64,000 nt of DNA, from contig NW_020289997.1 in NCBI RefSeq assembly GCF_003144195.1, positions 620,001 through 684,000 on the forward strand, read 5' to 3'. Shown here piece by piece: positions 1 through 9,573 of this stretch (its first letter is position 1; every line of letters starts with the position of its first letter). This stretch comes from Ceraceosorus guamensis (taxonomy: Eukaryota; Basidiomycota; Exobasidiomycetes; Ceraceosorales; Ceraceosoraceae). Under the pieces are notes generated by a model. It saw nothing but the letters and a program-made list of their open reading frames with translations, ran no database searches and was not told the origin of the DNA. Position numbers and translations under genes: made by a program.

Positions 1-1674
1 ACGAGCAGGTGTTGCAGATGATCAGTCACGGTGCTCAGCAGACAGACGAAAGTCACTCTGGGTTACACTTGCGAGGCTCGTCGTGACTCGTGACAGTAGT
101 AGTCGTACTATACACATAGTCTCCTGTCCATCAATTCCTTAAGAATTTGGAGCTCAAATTTGAATTTGCAGTTACGAGTCTCGAGTGAGCAGCCCGATTC
201 ACGTCCACGTACTCACTTGCAGCCCGATTCAGCTAGTAATCGCATTGGTGCGCATGCTGACCATCTCGATCTCACGCTGGATCCCTTGAACAGCAAAGTT
301 TGGTCCAAAGGCCGACGTCGCGCCACGTACATACTCACGACTGTACATCGTCTTTTTGGTCTGGAAAAGAGATGTTTCACAGCATCGCCGGTACTGCAGC
401 ATGCGTGTCGCGCGTGCCGGTCCTTCGAGCGTGCCCGCGGAAGGAAGGTTAGCGCGCTGCGCCCTCGCGACTACGCCCAGCTGCATGATTCTGTCAAAGA
501 GTGTCCCCGTAAGGCATGAATTGGGAAGCACCACGCATGCGTACCACCACACATCAGCAGCCGCAACCACCAAAGTCGCTTGCATACGCGTGCGAGCGCC
601 GACCACGCCTTTGCATGAAAGCCAAGCCATGCATCTGAGCACTTCATGACGAACTCTTGCTTACCAGAAAGGTCCGCAATTCGGAGTCACAGCACTTTCC
701 AGCCACGAGAGACGGTGTTGCAAGCATCAGCGCTCACCACTCTGCCGCAAGCGTTCATGCATGGACCCCGATACACAGCAAGAATCAAGAGGCGACGTCT
801 GCATGCATGCCCTGAGCGCTGCGCCAATCGTCACCGACGTTTGATCCTGGATGACTTGCGACCTGACGGTGGAGTCACAAGTCGTGAGTCGTGAGTACTA
901 CTGTGTAACAAGATGCCTGTTCATGCAGGCACGCCGACCGCGACACGACGGCCGGAGCAGGGCGCAAGGCGTGCAGAACGGCGTAGCAAGCATTCACAGC
1001 AGCTATACGATGCTATGCTTCCTAGCTGCCGCGTCTAAAGAGCTATAGCTGCTACCAAGCATATCCCTGCATGCAACCGGCATGCTCAGTACTCCCATTT
1101 CACGCTGGCGGCCCGTGGGACCCAGTGCCACTTTTGTTGGGTCTCCATGTGCAGGAAAGCCATCTCTCAAGGACATGGGCGCTCGTCCGAACCTGTGCCG
1201 CCAGCCACGACATAGGGGAACCTCGGCGTTTCGAGAGGATAGGCGACCACGAATCACGAACGCGATCATGCATGGCCTTTCGGGGCTCGAGCTGCAGGTC
1301 CCGAGACTCTACTGCGCGTAGAATGCACGAGGGCGGGACCCCCGAGCTCTTCTGTACCCTCGCATTTCCCAGCTGAGCGTCTTTTAAAGGTAAGGCATCG
1401 GTACGAGCCGTTCCCTCTTCGGACCCTGATCCACTCCACCACACCTCTCCCCATCTCTTTCCACGGACGTCGATTGCGCTCATCCCGCAATTCACGAGGG
1501 CCGGACCCATTTACAAGGCGTAGGGCAGGATCCCTACCACACCATCCACGACCGACCTACACTCTCTCACGACCACCGCAGCTCTGGGCAGGCCCCACCA
1601 ACATTCTTTAAGTTTCGTCACCCGCGGCAGGCTCCGCCACTAAGCTATCAATTTTACGCCAACAGCACCACTAG
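1..1674. other. Intergenic region and 5' leader of the first gene
   Basis: I see no supported gene here. Several open frames of 80-140 codons exist on both strands, but they overlap one another and match no family. The stretch has copies of the dispersed TCGTGA motif (about 81-94, 881-897 and 1248-1261) and a 13-base direct repeat (about 188-200 and 220-232). The pyrimidine-rich run at about 1408-1470 looks like the core promoter and start region of the gene that follows. A 5' UTR exon of that gene ends at 1674, directly before a GTGAGT donor. Confidence 0.5.
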
Positions 1675-1782
1675 GTGAGTCATTCAGGCAATTGCTTACG
1701 GCGACAACCAGGCGCAGCTGACTCAGATGACAACCGCGTTACTTGGTGCACAGTCACCGTCACTCCAGATCACTTTTCAGAC

Positions 1783-4209
1783 ATGCCCGTCACACGCAGC
1801 CTCACTCCCACCCAAGCTCATATGCAGGGCTCTTCCAAGAGAAGGCCGGCGCCTACACCGCTCGATCTGCGGGCAGCGCACGCCAAAAAGGTCTCAAGGG
1901 GCTTTAACAAGTATCCAGTGCCAAACCACCCTCGCAGCTTGGTCCCGGGCAAGCAGATCTACTGCGCTCCCACTAAGCAACCAGCAGCAACTGTTCGCAT
2001 CGTCGACGCGATTGATCTGAACGAGGCTAGAAGATTAAAGAACAAGACTGTTTCTAAGAGCAGCCCTAGGCAGTACGAGAGCACGTCACCCCGCCGACAG
2101 CCTCTGCGCTCCGTACGCGGTCGGCCTCGGACGCCTTTGCCCATTGTCAATGGCGTCAAACAGCACACAGTCGCTTCGCCCGCTGCGCGATCCGTCACCT
2201 TTCCCATGCCCAAGCGCAAGAGTAGCCGCATCAGCTTGCGTTTGCTTGGTGGTGGTAGCAGCAGTGCCAAGAGGCTAGTCGCAGCGGCCGCAATGGAGAA
2301 GACACCGTGCCCTTGGACGAAAGGCTGCACAGACTGCAGAGCGCATCAGCAAGCCGACGTTCCAGAAGTTCCGAAAATCAGTTCGAAGAGCTACGGTTTG
2401 GCGTCGGGTCTCGGTAGCGGCAGCGTAGACATTGTGCCCGACAGCTGGCTCGAGCTTTGCTGGGGAGAGAACCACGACCGCTTCCCATCCGAAGCTAAGC
2501 CTGGGATGCCCACGCGACGCCAACAATCGATGCCTGCGATGCCGTCCCACGCCAAGGTGTCGCAACCCATGTCGCGAAAGTCCACCCCGCCTGCAGGCAG
2601 TCAAGCCTCGATCCCATTGGTGGCTTCCACCGTTGAGCTTCCACCGGTTCCGAGCGCCTCGATCACTGGCGAGGCGATTCTACGCCACTCCCCAGAGGCG
2701 GAGCAGCCCAAGCAGCTGCCACTCGTCAACGAGAGCACCAAGACAAGCCCCAAGATGAAGGTGATCAACACGCCGCAGAGCGCCCTTCCAACACCCCTGC
2801 CTGCGTGGGTCGCAGATGTGGACGCGTACCTCGCAAGCATGACGCCCACCTGGGCTGGAAGAACTCCTGCCACTGCTCGATCCCTCAAAAGCGCATGCGC
2901 TTCGGCTGTCTCGGTGTGGAGCGTTTCGTCGGCCCTATCAGCCTACCCTAACACTCCAGCTGTCCTTGCCTCGCGCTCTCCTTCCACCATGGCTGCTCTG
3001 CTCAAGTCGTATGGTGTCCCTGTACAGCTTGCCACTCCGATTCAAGCCCAAGCCGTCCCACTTGCTCGGCCACAATCGGCAATCTTTTCCCTGGGTGGAT
3101 CGCCATTGATGTCGGCGGTCACCGACTACTCCGTCGATTCTGACGATTCTGCGGAAGATCACAGTCATCAAGCACCTACGGTCACCGTCACAGAATGCGC
3201 TGCAGACACGTTGTCGGCGGCTTCTGACGGCGAGACCAAGATAGGCAACGCTATGCTTCAGGACGCGCCCATCACGGCATCCTCATCCGAGGCTTCGCCA
3301 CCGCGCTTCATGAACGCCAAGATGCGCACTGCGAGTGTCAGCTCTCACGGCAGCAGCAGATCTGGCTCTTCCTACCGTGCGGACTCGATATTCTCGTCTG
3401 AAAGCAGCTACGCGGATAGCGACGTAACCAATTCCCCGCGAACCAGCATAGAAAGTTCGTCGCCACCTGCCAAGACGTCCAAATCGGCGCTTCTGAACGG
3501 CAGGCAGATCACGGAGCCTGCCAGGACAGAAGTGAGGGGCACCAAGGACATCGTGCCGCCTCTGCCCACGACCGATGCGCAAACTGTCGCTGCTATTGTG
3601 TCGGCCAAGGCAACAGGTGCCACTAAGCCTATACCGCCGCCCATCACCATCGCAGCCATCAAGCCCATCGCGATGGCAGAAGTAGAGACGAACTCCGCAG
3701 CTAGCATTCCAGCACAAAGCTCCGACAGCGTCACGACCGAGTTCGGGGGAAGCGTTCGCGACTTTATGGACGAGGACGATGGTCTGGAGGACCAGTCTGC
3801 CTTTTCTGCAGTGTCCATCTCTAGCGAAGAATGGAGCGCAGACTTCAGCTCGGCAGCGGAGAACTTCGAAAAGGTTGCCATGGGAGACGTGTTCCCGCAG
3901 ATTCCAGAACCGGCAGCTGTGAGCAAGCAGCAGAGGCTTTTGGTGGAAGTGGAGAGACTGAACGCGGTCAAGATGGACCGTGGACGCAAGTTTGGACACG
4001 CGCGTTCCAAATCTTCTCCTGGCGCTTTTCAGGTCACTGCTCCCTTTGCCTTTGGACCTTCCCTCATCGAGCCAGAAGTTTCGGTCGCTAGGCACCCGGG
4101 CGCGAAACCGTTCGCAGCTAGCGCAGCTGGTCGAGCGCTCGAGCTGAGCAGACTACAGCTGTCCATCGAACAGCTGCAGATGGAGAGTCTCAGCCTCATG
4201 AACGCTTGA
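1783..4209 (+). CDS. Uncharacterised Ser/Pro-rich protein (808 aa)
   Basis: I do not recognise this protein. The frame is open from a GTG at 1675, but that GTG is a splice donor (CTAG|GTGAGT). A 5' UTR intron 1675-1780, with a CTGAC branch site and a CTTTTCAG acceptor, ends two bases before the ATG at 1783, so the coding sequence is one uninterrupted exon of 808 codons. Most of it is low-complexity, rich in Ser, Pro, Thr and Ala, with basic patches in the first 200 residues. A small Cys cluster (CPWTKGCTDC, about residues 177-186) could bind metal. Acidic, probably phosphorylated stretches lie in the last third, and the C-terminus forms a short amphipathic helix rich in Leu and Gln. The composition suggests a disordered regulatory or scaffold protein; that is inference. 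The coding call is firm because such a long frame is open and its leader has a clean intron. Confidence 0.8.
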   Translation: MPVTRSLTPTQAHMQGSSKRRPAPTPLDLRAAHAKKVSRGFNKYPVPNHPRSLVPGKQIYCAPTKQPAATVRIVDAIDLNEARRLKNKTVSKSSPRQYESTSPRRQPLRSVRGRPRTPLPIVNGVKQHTVASPAARSVTFPMPKRKSSRISLRLLGGGSSSAKRLVAAAAMEKTPCPWTKGCTDCRAHQQADVPEVPKISSKSYGLASGLGSGSVDIVPDSWLELCWGENHDRFPSEAKPGMPTRRQQSMPAMPSHAKVSQPMSRKSTPPAGSQASIPLVASTVELPPVPSASITGEAILRHSPEAEQPKQLPLVNESTKTSPKMKVINTPQSALPTPLPAWVADVDAYLASMTPTWAGRTPATARSLKSACASAVSVWSVSSALSAYPNTPAVLASRSPSTMAALLKSYGVPVQLATPIQAQAVPLARPQSAIFSLGGSPLMSAVTDYSVDSDDSAEDHSHQAPTVTVTECAADTLSAASDGETKIGNAMLQDAPITASSSEASPPRFMNAKMRTASVSSHGSSRSGSSYRADSIFSSESSYADSDVTNSPRTSIESSSPPAKTSKSALLNGRQITEPARTEVRGTKDIVPPLPTTDAQTVAAIVSAKATGATKPIPPPITIAAIKPIAMAEVETNSAASIPAQSSDSVTTEFGGSVRDFMDEDDGLEDQSAFSAVSISSEEWSADFSSAAENFEKVAMGDVFPQIPEPAAVSKQQRLLVEVERLNAVKMDRGRKFGHARSKSSPGAFQVTAPFAFGPSLIEPEVSVARHPGAKPFAASAAGRALELSRLQLSIEQLQMESLSLMNA

Positions 4210-5576
4210 GCGTGCGTTTACACCTGTCGAAACACCACTGCCCGGATGACGCGCAAGTCTGCAGAGAAATGCTCTCTGATGGCCCCCTTGCTGCTTTGTT
4301 GTACTGTATGATCTCGCTTGCTGAGCCCCTTGCCTATATCTCCTGGAACTCTCGGGTCCAAACCACACGCTCCTTTGCTCGTGCTTGTCCGTACAAATCT
4401 TGGTGCGTCGGCCCCGGTGGCTCGGCTCGCTCGATACCTTTTTGCTCCCATGGAGAATTCAAAGCCCTACAAATAGGAAGAGACCGAAATATCTTGGTGA
4501 CGAAACCTGTGTGAGAAGATCTTTTCGGCAAGCCAGAGAGAGAGAGGGAATTTTTCAATCGCTGTCTGTTCTTCCGGACATTTGCTCCAGGCTGTGAGCG
4601 CTAGCAACACCTTTTGAGGGATGCGAAGAATGCTGCGCAAGGGTCCGTTCTTGGGATCAGCAAATACGACGCCTGCCTATGGCACAGCGGTCGTCGATAG
4701 TGCGCTCTCTCCGCTTGTCATGACATTGCCAGCTTGAGGCACGAACAGCCGGGCTCAAGAGCGAGACTTTGAATAGCCGAACCTTACACTCGACTCTGCG
4801 TTTCGGTCACGTGGCGCTCCATTGCCTCGAGATCGAGACGCTGAGGCATTCGCGATTGGATGCTACTGTTCCGAAACGTGACTTGCTGCCCACGACGACA
4901 TTTGTACATTCAAGGTTGTTCTTGCGATGGTGATGAATAGGACCATCATCAGCTTCCGTATGCCCTTCGTCCGGCTAAGAATGAGGCACGGAGCCTTGGA
5001 CGACTTTGCCGGTGTACCGGAGCGCGATGACGGAGGTGAGGCCGTGCACAGGTCTGAAGAGTTGCCTTAGCTAGGCTGGCTGGCCTGCTGTGCGACCCTT
5101 CTGCGTGTTCGCTGCACACATGGCTTGTGCGACCGGCCCGGATAAAATGTAGGCGACCGGCCCGGCAGCAATCAAGTATGTATAGCAGCCAAGCAAGGCG
5201 CGCGCAAGGGGGGGCAGGTCGAGCGTGAGTGTACCGTGACTCGCCGCATCCGCGCACGCATGCATGGCTGCCATGCAAGTCGACATCTTAGCGGTGTGGT
5301 GTGGTGTTCATCCAACGGCGCACTCAGACTTCTTATAAGCAGACAGCCTGCTTCAACTTCACCTTCCTTCACCCCATCTTCTCAGCCTGGAACTGCAAAG
5401 TACCCCCCCCACCTCTGCTCAAGACAAACGACCGGTCACCCTTGGCGCGCCTGTACCGCTTGATCATTGCCGTCTTGCCCGAACCTCTGCTTTCAGCGCC
5501 ACGCCGTTCAATTTGCGCCTGAGCGCCCCAGGGACCATATACAACGAAGTGTATAGATACAGACAGACCTATCAAC
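4210..5576. other. Intergenic region with the promoter of the nitronate monooxygenase gene
   Basis: No gene supported. It contains the 3' flank of the preceding gene, one CACGTG at 4808-4813, a short direct repeat CGACCGGCCCGG (about 5130-5165) and a run of C and T from about 5340 to 5400. A TATAAG at 5334-5339, followed by the CT-rich stretch, is a plausible core promoter about 240 bases before the next ATG. Confidence 0.5.
5334..5339 (+). promoter_or_regulatory. TATA-like element of the nitronate monooxygenase gene
   Basis: TATAAG lies just before a pyrimidine-rich tract typical of fungal initiation regions, 238 bases before the ATG at 5577. Support is position and sequence only. Confidence 0.35.
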
Positions 5577-6934
5577 ATGGTCCTCGTCACCGAAGTAAGT
5601 TTGCAAAGCTTGCGCACTGCGCACTGCGCGCGTGCGCGTCCGCCTGCCCAACCTCCGTCATTTGTATTTACCTTTCCTTGCTCGATTACGCCTCGCTCGT
5701 GCCAGCTCACCAAAGCTCTTGGATTGGAGGTGCCGCTTGTGCAAGGCGGTATGCAATGGGTCGGAGTACCTCAACTCGTCACTGCCGTATCCAACGCCGG
5801 AGGACTTGGCTTGCTCACTGCTCTGACGCAGCCTTCTCCGGATGCGCTCAGAGAGGCGATCCGAGAGACTCGCAAGAACCTCAAGCCGGGCGTGGATGAG
5901 CGAAGCAAGTATGGAGGATTTGGAGTAAACATTACCATTTTGCCTTCCATCAACCCACCTGACTACGAGGGGTACACGCGCGCTGCGCTCGAGGAAGGTG
6001 TGAGGATCTTTGAGACGGCGGGAAGCAATCCGGGCCCGATCATCAAGGCTGTCAAGGAGTATGGGGGTTACGTCATTCACAAATGCACCACTGTTAGGCA
6101 CGCTCGTAGTGCGCAGAAGCTCGGCGCAGACATGCTCTCCATCGACGGCTTCGAATGTGCCGGACATCCAGGAGAAGACGATATCGGAGGTCTGGTACTC
6201 ATGGCGCGCGCATTCGAAGAGCTTTCCGTTCCATTTATAGCCTCTGGCGGAATCGCCAATGGTCAAGGGCTGGCCGCTGCCTTGGCACTGGGCGCATGCG
6301 GAGCGAACATGGGCACGAGGTTCATGTGCACAAAGGAGGCGGATATCCACGAGAATGTCAAGAGAGCTATTGTGGACTCGGACGAGAGGCAGACGGTGCA
6401 CATGTTCCGCACGCTAAGGAACACCGCTAGAGTGTTCAAGAACAAGGTGTCGATGCAAGTCGTAGAGCTGGAAAAGAAGGGTGCCAAATTCCCAGAGATT
6501 CGTGAGTTCGCGCCGCAGTCGGCGCAAAGGCGCGCACACGTTGCGCATCACTTTCGCGAGAAAGTGCGTGCCGATCTGACCTTGCCACCACCTCATCCTT
6601 CGACCACCGATGTTGTAGAACCGCTCGTGTCTGGTCAGCGTGGGAGAAAGGTGTACACCGAAGGCGATCTGGATGCGGGAGTTTGGACAGCCGGAATCAC
6701 GCTTGGACTCATTCACGATATTGTGAGTAGGAATAAACGCCTCTTCCTATCCAGAGTGTGACCTACACATGCTCGCACGACACTAACCTCGAACCCATTT
6801 CGACGCTCTTGCAGCCCACGTGCGAAGAGCTGGTGAAGCGCATCGGCCAAGATGCCGAGAAGCACATTGATAGGCTGGCATCGCTCTCTGCTCACAAGAG
6901 CAGCTCCTCCGCTTCGAGAGAGTCGAGGCTATGA
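5577..6934 (+). CDS. Nitronate monooxygenase (2-nitropropane dioxygenase family)
   Basis: An FMN enzyme that oxidises alkyl nitronates, including the plant toxin 3-nitropropionate nitronate, to carbonyl compounds and nitrite. Four exons: 5577-5594, 5706-6501, 6619-6722 and 6815-6934, giving 345 aa, the usual family length. The first exon codes only six residues. The third intron was placed because the family expects FPEI followed by PLVSGQRGRKVY; removing 6502-6618 (donor GTGAGT, branch CTGAC) restores this. Visible family features are the N-terminal QGGMQWVG strand, the central ECAGHPGEDD with the conserved His, and the phosphate-binding ASGGIANGQG...GANMGTRF segment. The C-terminus LDAGVWTAGITLGLIHDI fits too. 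No targeting signal is visible; a cytosolic or peroxisomal location cannot be decided. Stand-alone gene with its own promoter. Substrate is inferred from the family. Confidence 0.93.
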
Positions 6935-8095
6935 TTGCGTAGCTGATCTGTATGTTGCTGCCATCATCTTCCACATCACCCGCACGCCGATGTTCGATGA
7001 GGAGCAACGACTCGCGACTCGATGACCTCATCCTTCGCAATGCTAGTCGATGTTGAATTTTGGGGTTTGGCCGAAGGCTGATGAGACCTGAGCTGAGCCC
7101 TGCTGCGAATTTTCGAACAAGCCATGTAAACGAGGGAACAATTGGCTACCTCATTAGGCCTGATGGCCGAGTGAATGGACCGGATGAAGGGCCAGCTTTT
7201 CCAGTCATCTTTGGTGCGGTACGATCGAGGATGCGTAGGCTGCGAGCGCCATGCACGCATTATGGATGACCGACTGGTGAACGCCAACGCCGTGTGATCG
7301 TGAAGGCTTGATCGAAAGGAGCGTGGCGGTGTCACACTCGTGACTGTCAGGGGTATGGCGTGCTGATGAATGCTTGTTCGGGTACTCACACTCAACACTT
7401 AAATGTGCTGCTGCTGCTGCTGATGGCGGGAGATGTCTTGCGCTTCATTCAGCCCAAGCGGCGTTCCTGCAGCAGCGCGCAGCAGCTTGGGCTGCATGGG
7501 CGAGAGCCGCGAGAGAGACAAGATGTGCATGCATGCATGCATGCATGCATGCATGGGTGGATGTGGATGCGGATGCGAGATGCGCAGCAGCTAGGGGTCC
7601 GCGGTGGGCGTCCGTCCATCACGAATGTTGATGAACTTGGCTGAGCAGCAGCAGCAGCAGCAGCAGCTATAGCAGTCCGTGCGTTCGCTATAGGCGCAGC
7701 CAGCCAGCCAGCCGCGGCTGTGCAGCTATAGCTAGCAATACGTACGGTCAGCACGCAGAGAAATCAAGCGCCGCTCCATCTTGCCAAAGCTGCCATAACC
7801 ACCGCTACACCCACGACTCGATGATTCATCATTCGTGATTGCGATTGCTGCGACGATTCCCTTTTCCCACAATCGCGCATTCACATGCTGCGGGGCTGTA
7901 CCATCGTTCACAGGGTGACTGCCGTCTTCGACTTTCCCTTGCGCTGACCCACACACTGCCCTAGCATCCGCCGCTCGCCCTGCGTCTGTATCTGCAGTCT
8001 CACAACGCCCCACCCATACGCCCCTCAGTAGGCACACTTTCGCATCACGACTCACGAGCCCCCCTCGACCTGCGTGGAGAGCAAGTTGGATCGAC
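6935..8095. other. Intergenic, repeat-rich
   Basis: No gene supported. The interval holds a (GCAT)n tract (7527-7555), CAG/AGC triplet runs near 7405 and 7648-7666, CAGC repeats near 7697-7713, several AGCTATAGC-like palindromes (about 7664-7735) and dispersed TCGTGA motifs (about 7812-7847 and 8044-8058). A C-rich leader precedes the ATG at 8096. Confidence 0.5.
7527..7555. repeat. (GCAT)n tetranucleotide repeat
   Basis: Seven uninterrupted GCAT units, a self-complementary alternating purine-pyrimidine tract. A second, near-identical tract lies at 35357-35380. Confidence 0.95.
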
Positions 8096-8972
8096 ATGCC
8101 TTTTCTGGGCGGCGCGAGCGAAGGTGGAGCAGCAGCAGCACCTAGCTTCGAGACTGCTCAGAGCGTATCGGCTCGACGTAAACGCGTAGCCCTGATCGTT
8201 CTAAGCTCCACCTTTCTCATTGGCCTAGTACTCAGCGCTACATTCAGAAATGAGATCATCAGTCTTGCCGAGACGATCGGAGTCAAAGGGTGAGTTTCGT
8301 GGGCGTGGGGCGTGATTGGGATGCAGAAGGGGGGGGGGGGGGAGCAAAGTTCGAGCAGGCGTACGATTTGGCGAGTGTTTAGCTGCAGCGCTGGTCGAAA
8401 GGAGCAACATCGACAACGGCCTGTGACAGGTTGCTCTCGATACCGCAGAGACTAACGCTACCTCACCTACTCGCGCACCTCCCCCATCATCCCCGAACAC
8501 TCAGGTTTGGCTGGATCGTCTTTTTCTTCTCTTCAGCTCTGACCCTGCTCGTGCTCGTCCTAAGCTTCATTCCCATCCTGCTCGGTTTCTGGTGCGTGTG
8601 TGTCAAAGCTGTGCAAAAGGGCCCGGCTCATGTACGTAGGTGTCATGGCTCAAGGCAGCTCACCCATTTCCCCCCCCTTTCTCCCCCCCAACTCGTTCCA
8701 ACTCGTTCCAACTCGTTCCAACTCGTTCCAACTCGTTCCAACCCGTCCCCCCCATTCCCATCCCGCTCTTCGTTCGACGCTACCAAACATCCAACAGGTG
8801 GCTCTTCCTAGCTCTCTTCATCTACATCCAGATCAAACGAGGAGGAGGAGGTGCAGCAGCAGCGTCAAGCACCACCGGATCGAGCGCCCAGACCTTTTCC
8901 CAGGCTGCCAAAGACGCCTGGAAAAAGTTGCCTTCCTTGACGGGCTCTGGAGAGGGCAGGATCAGGCTTTGA
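8096..8972 (+). CDS. Small multi-span membrane protein (151 aa), unknown function
   Basis: Not recognised. Three exons: 8096-8289, 8505-8591 and 8798-8972. Phases agree (2, 2) and the product is 151 aa. The N-terminal 25 residues are Gly/Ala/Ser-rich and end in a basic ARRKR stretch. Then comes a hydrophobic span (about residues 29-47), a short polar loop, and a long hydrophobic block (about 66-105: FGWIVFFF ... FLALFIYIQI) large enough for two helices. A Gly/Ala/Ser-rich tail follows with a short amphipathic segment. By positive charges the N-terminus is probably cytosolic. Intron 1 carries a run of 14 Gs (8329-8342) and intron 2 a 10-bp tandem repeat (8691-8740). A bZIP, transporter or enzyme motif is absent. 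The coding call rests on consistent splicing and the clear membrane spans. Confidence 0.7.
8329..8342. repeat. G14 homopolymer in an intron
   Basis: Fourteen consecutive G residues inside intron 1 of the small membrane protein gene. Length is likely to vary between isolates or through sequencing error. Confidence 0.95.
8691..8740. repeat. Five-copy 10-bp minisatellite in an intron
   Basis: The unit ACTCGTTCCA is repeated five times without change, flanked by C-rich sequence and one degenerate copy, all within intron 2 (8592-8797) of the small membrane protein gene. Confidence 0.95.
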
Positions 8973-9573
8973 ATCGACCTTCTAGGGTCTCGCGCGCAGG
9001 AAGTCGTTCAGGAGGATCCGTCAGATGCGGAAGAGGCACACAAGAATCCCTGAGCGCTAGCGGCCCTGTTCAAGAGTATTCAATCAAAAGATCGTCAGCT
9101 CCCCCTCCCAGCCCCCTGCTGCTCCTTTTGATGATCAAGCGCATCAACGAGGCTCGACGCAAGGAAAGGCGCCCGATTTCCCATCTCGAGAGTGGCCCGC
9201 GCCGGACAGACCGTCTCATCGTGTCCAAGTCCTGCTACAACGCTTCCAGATGCGTGTGCAAGCAGCGGCTCAATTTGCACGCATGCCGACACCCCAGTGA
9301 TCACTTTATCGAGCTCGCGTATATGATGCGTCGATCGTGAGAAAGAGGATGAGTGACAGTTACGTGAAATGGGCGATGACAATGAGTGCGAGGTGGTGAT
9401 GGTAGTGTAGGTGGAGATTGGCTTTGTACACGCACGGTGTATCCGAGAATCGTAGGTGCGAATGCGAGCAGAAAGAACAAAAAGGAAGAAAAAAAAAAGC
9501 CATGGACAGCAGACTTCCAAGACTCCGTCATCAAAGGATCTTTACAAAGAAATGACGCAACGCCTGGCCCAGA
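8973..9573. other. Convergent 3' flanks
   Basis: The space between the 3' ends of the small membrane protein gene (+) and the acyltransferase gene (-). It includes an A-rich stretch (about 9476-9500). No further gene is supported; the open frames across it overlap the real genes in other frames. Confidence 0.5.

Noticed and set aside
1100-1510. 136-codon minus-strand frame starting with ATG
   Set aside because: It lies over the pyrimidine-rich promoter and leader of the gene starting at 1783, has no family likeness and no intron support.
1675-1782. Apparent 36-codon N-terminal extension of the first gene from a GTG
   Set aside because: The GTG is a textbook splice donor (CTAG|GTGAGT) and the segment ends in a good acceptor before the first ATG.
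5658-6401. 247-codon frame antisense to the nitronate monooxygenase
   Set aside because: A shadow of the real gene in GC-rich DNA; it crosses the gene's introns without change in character.
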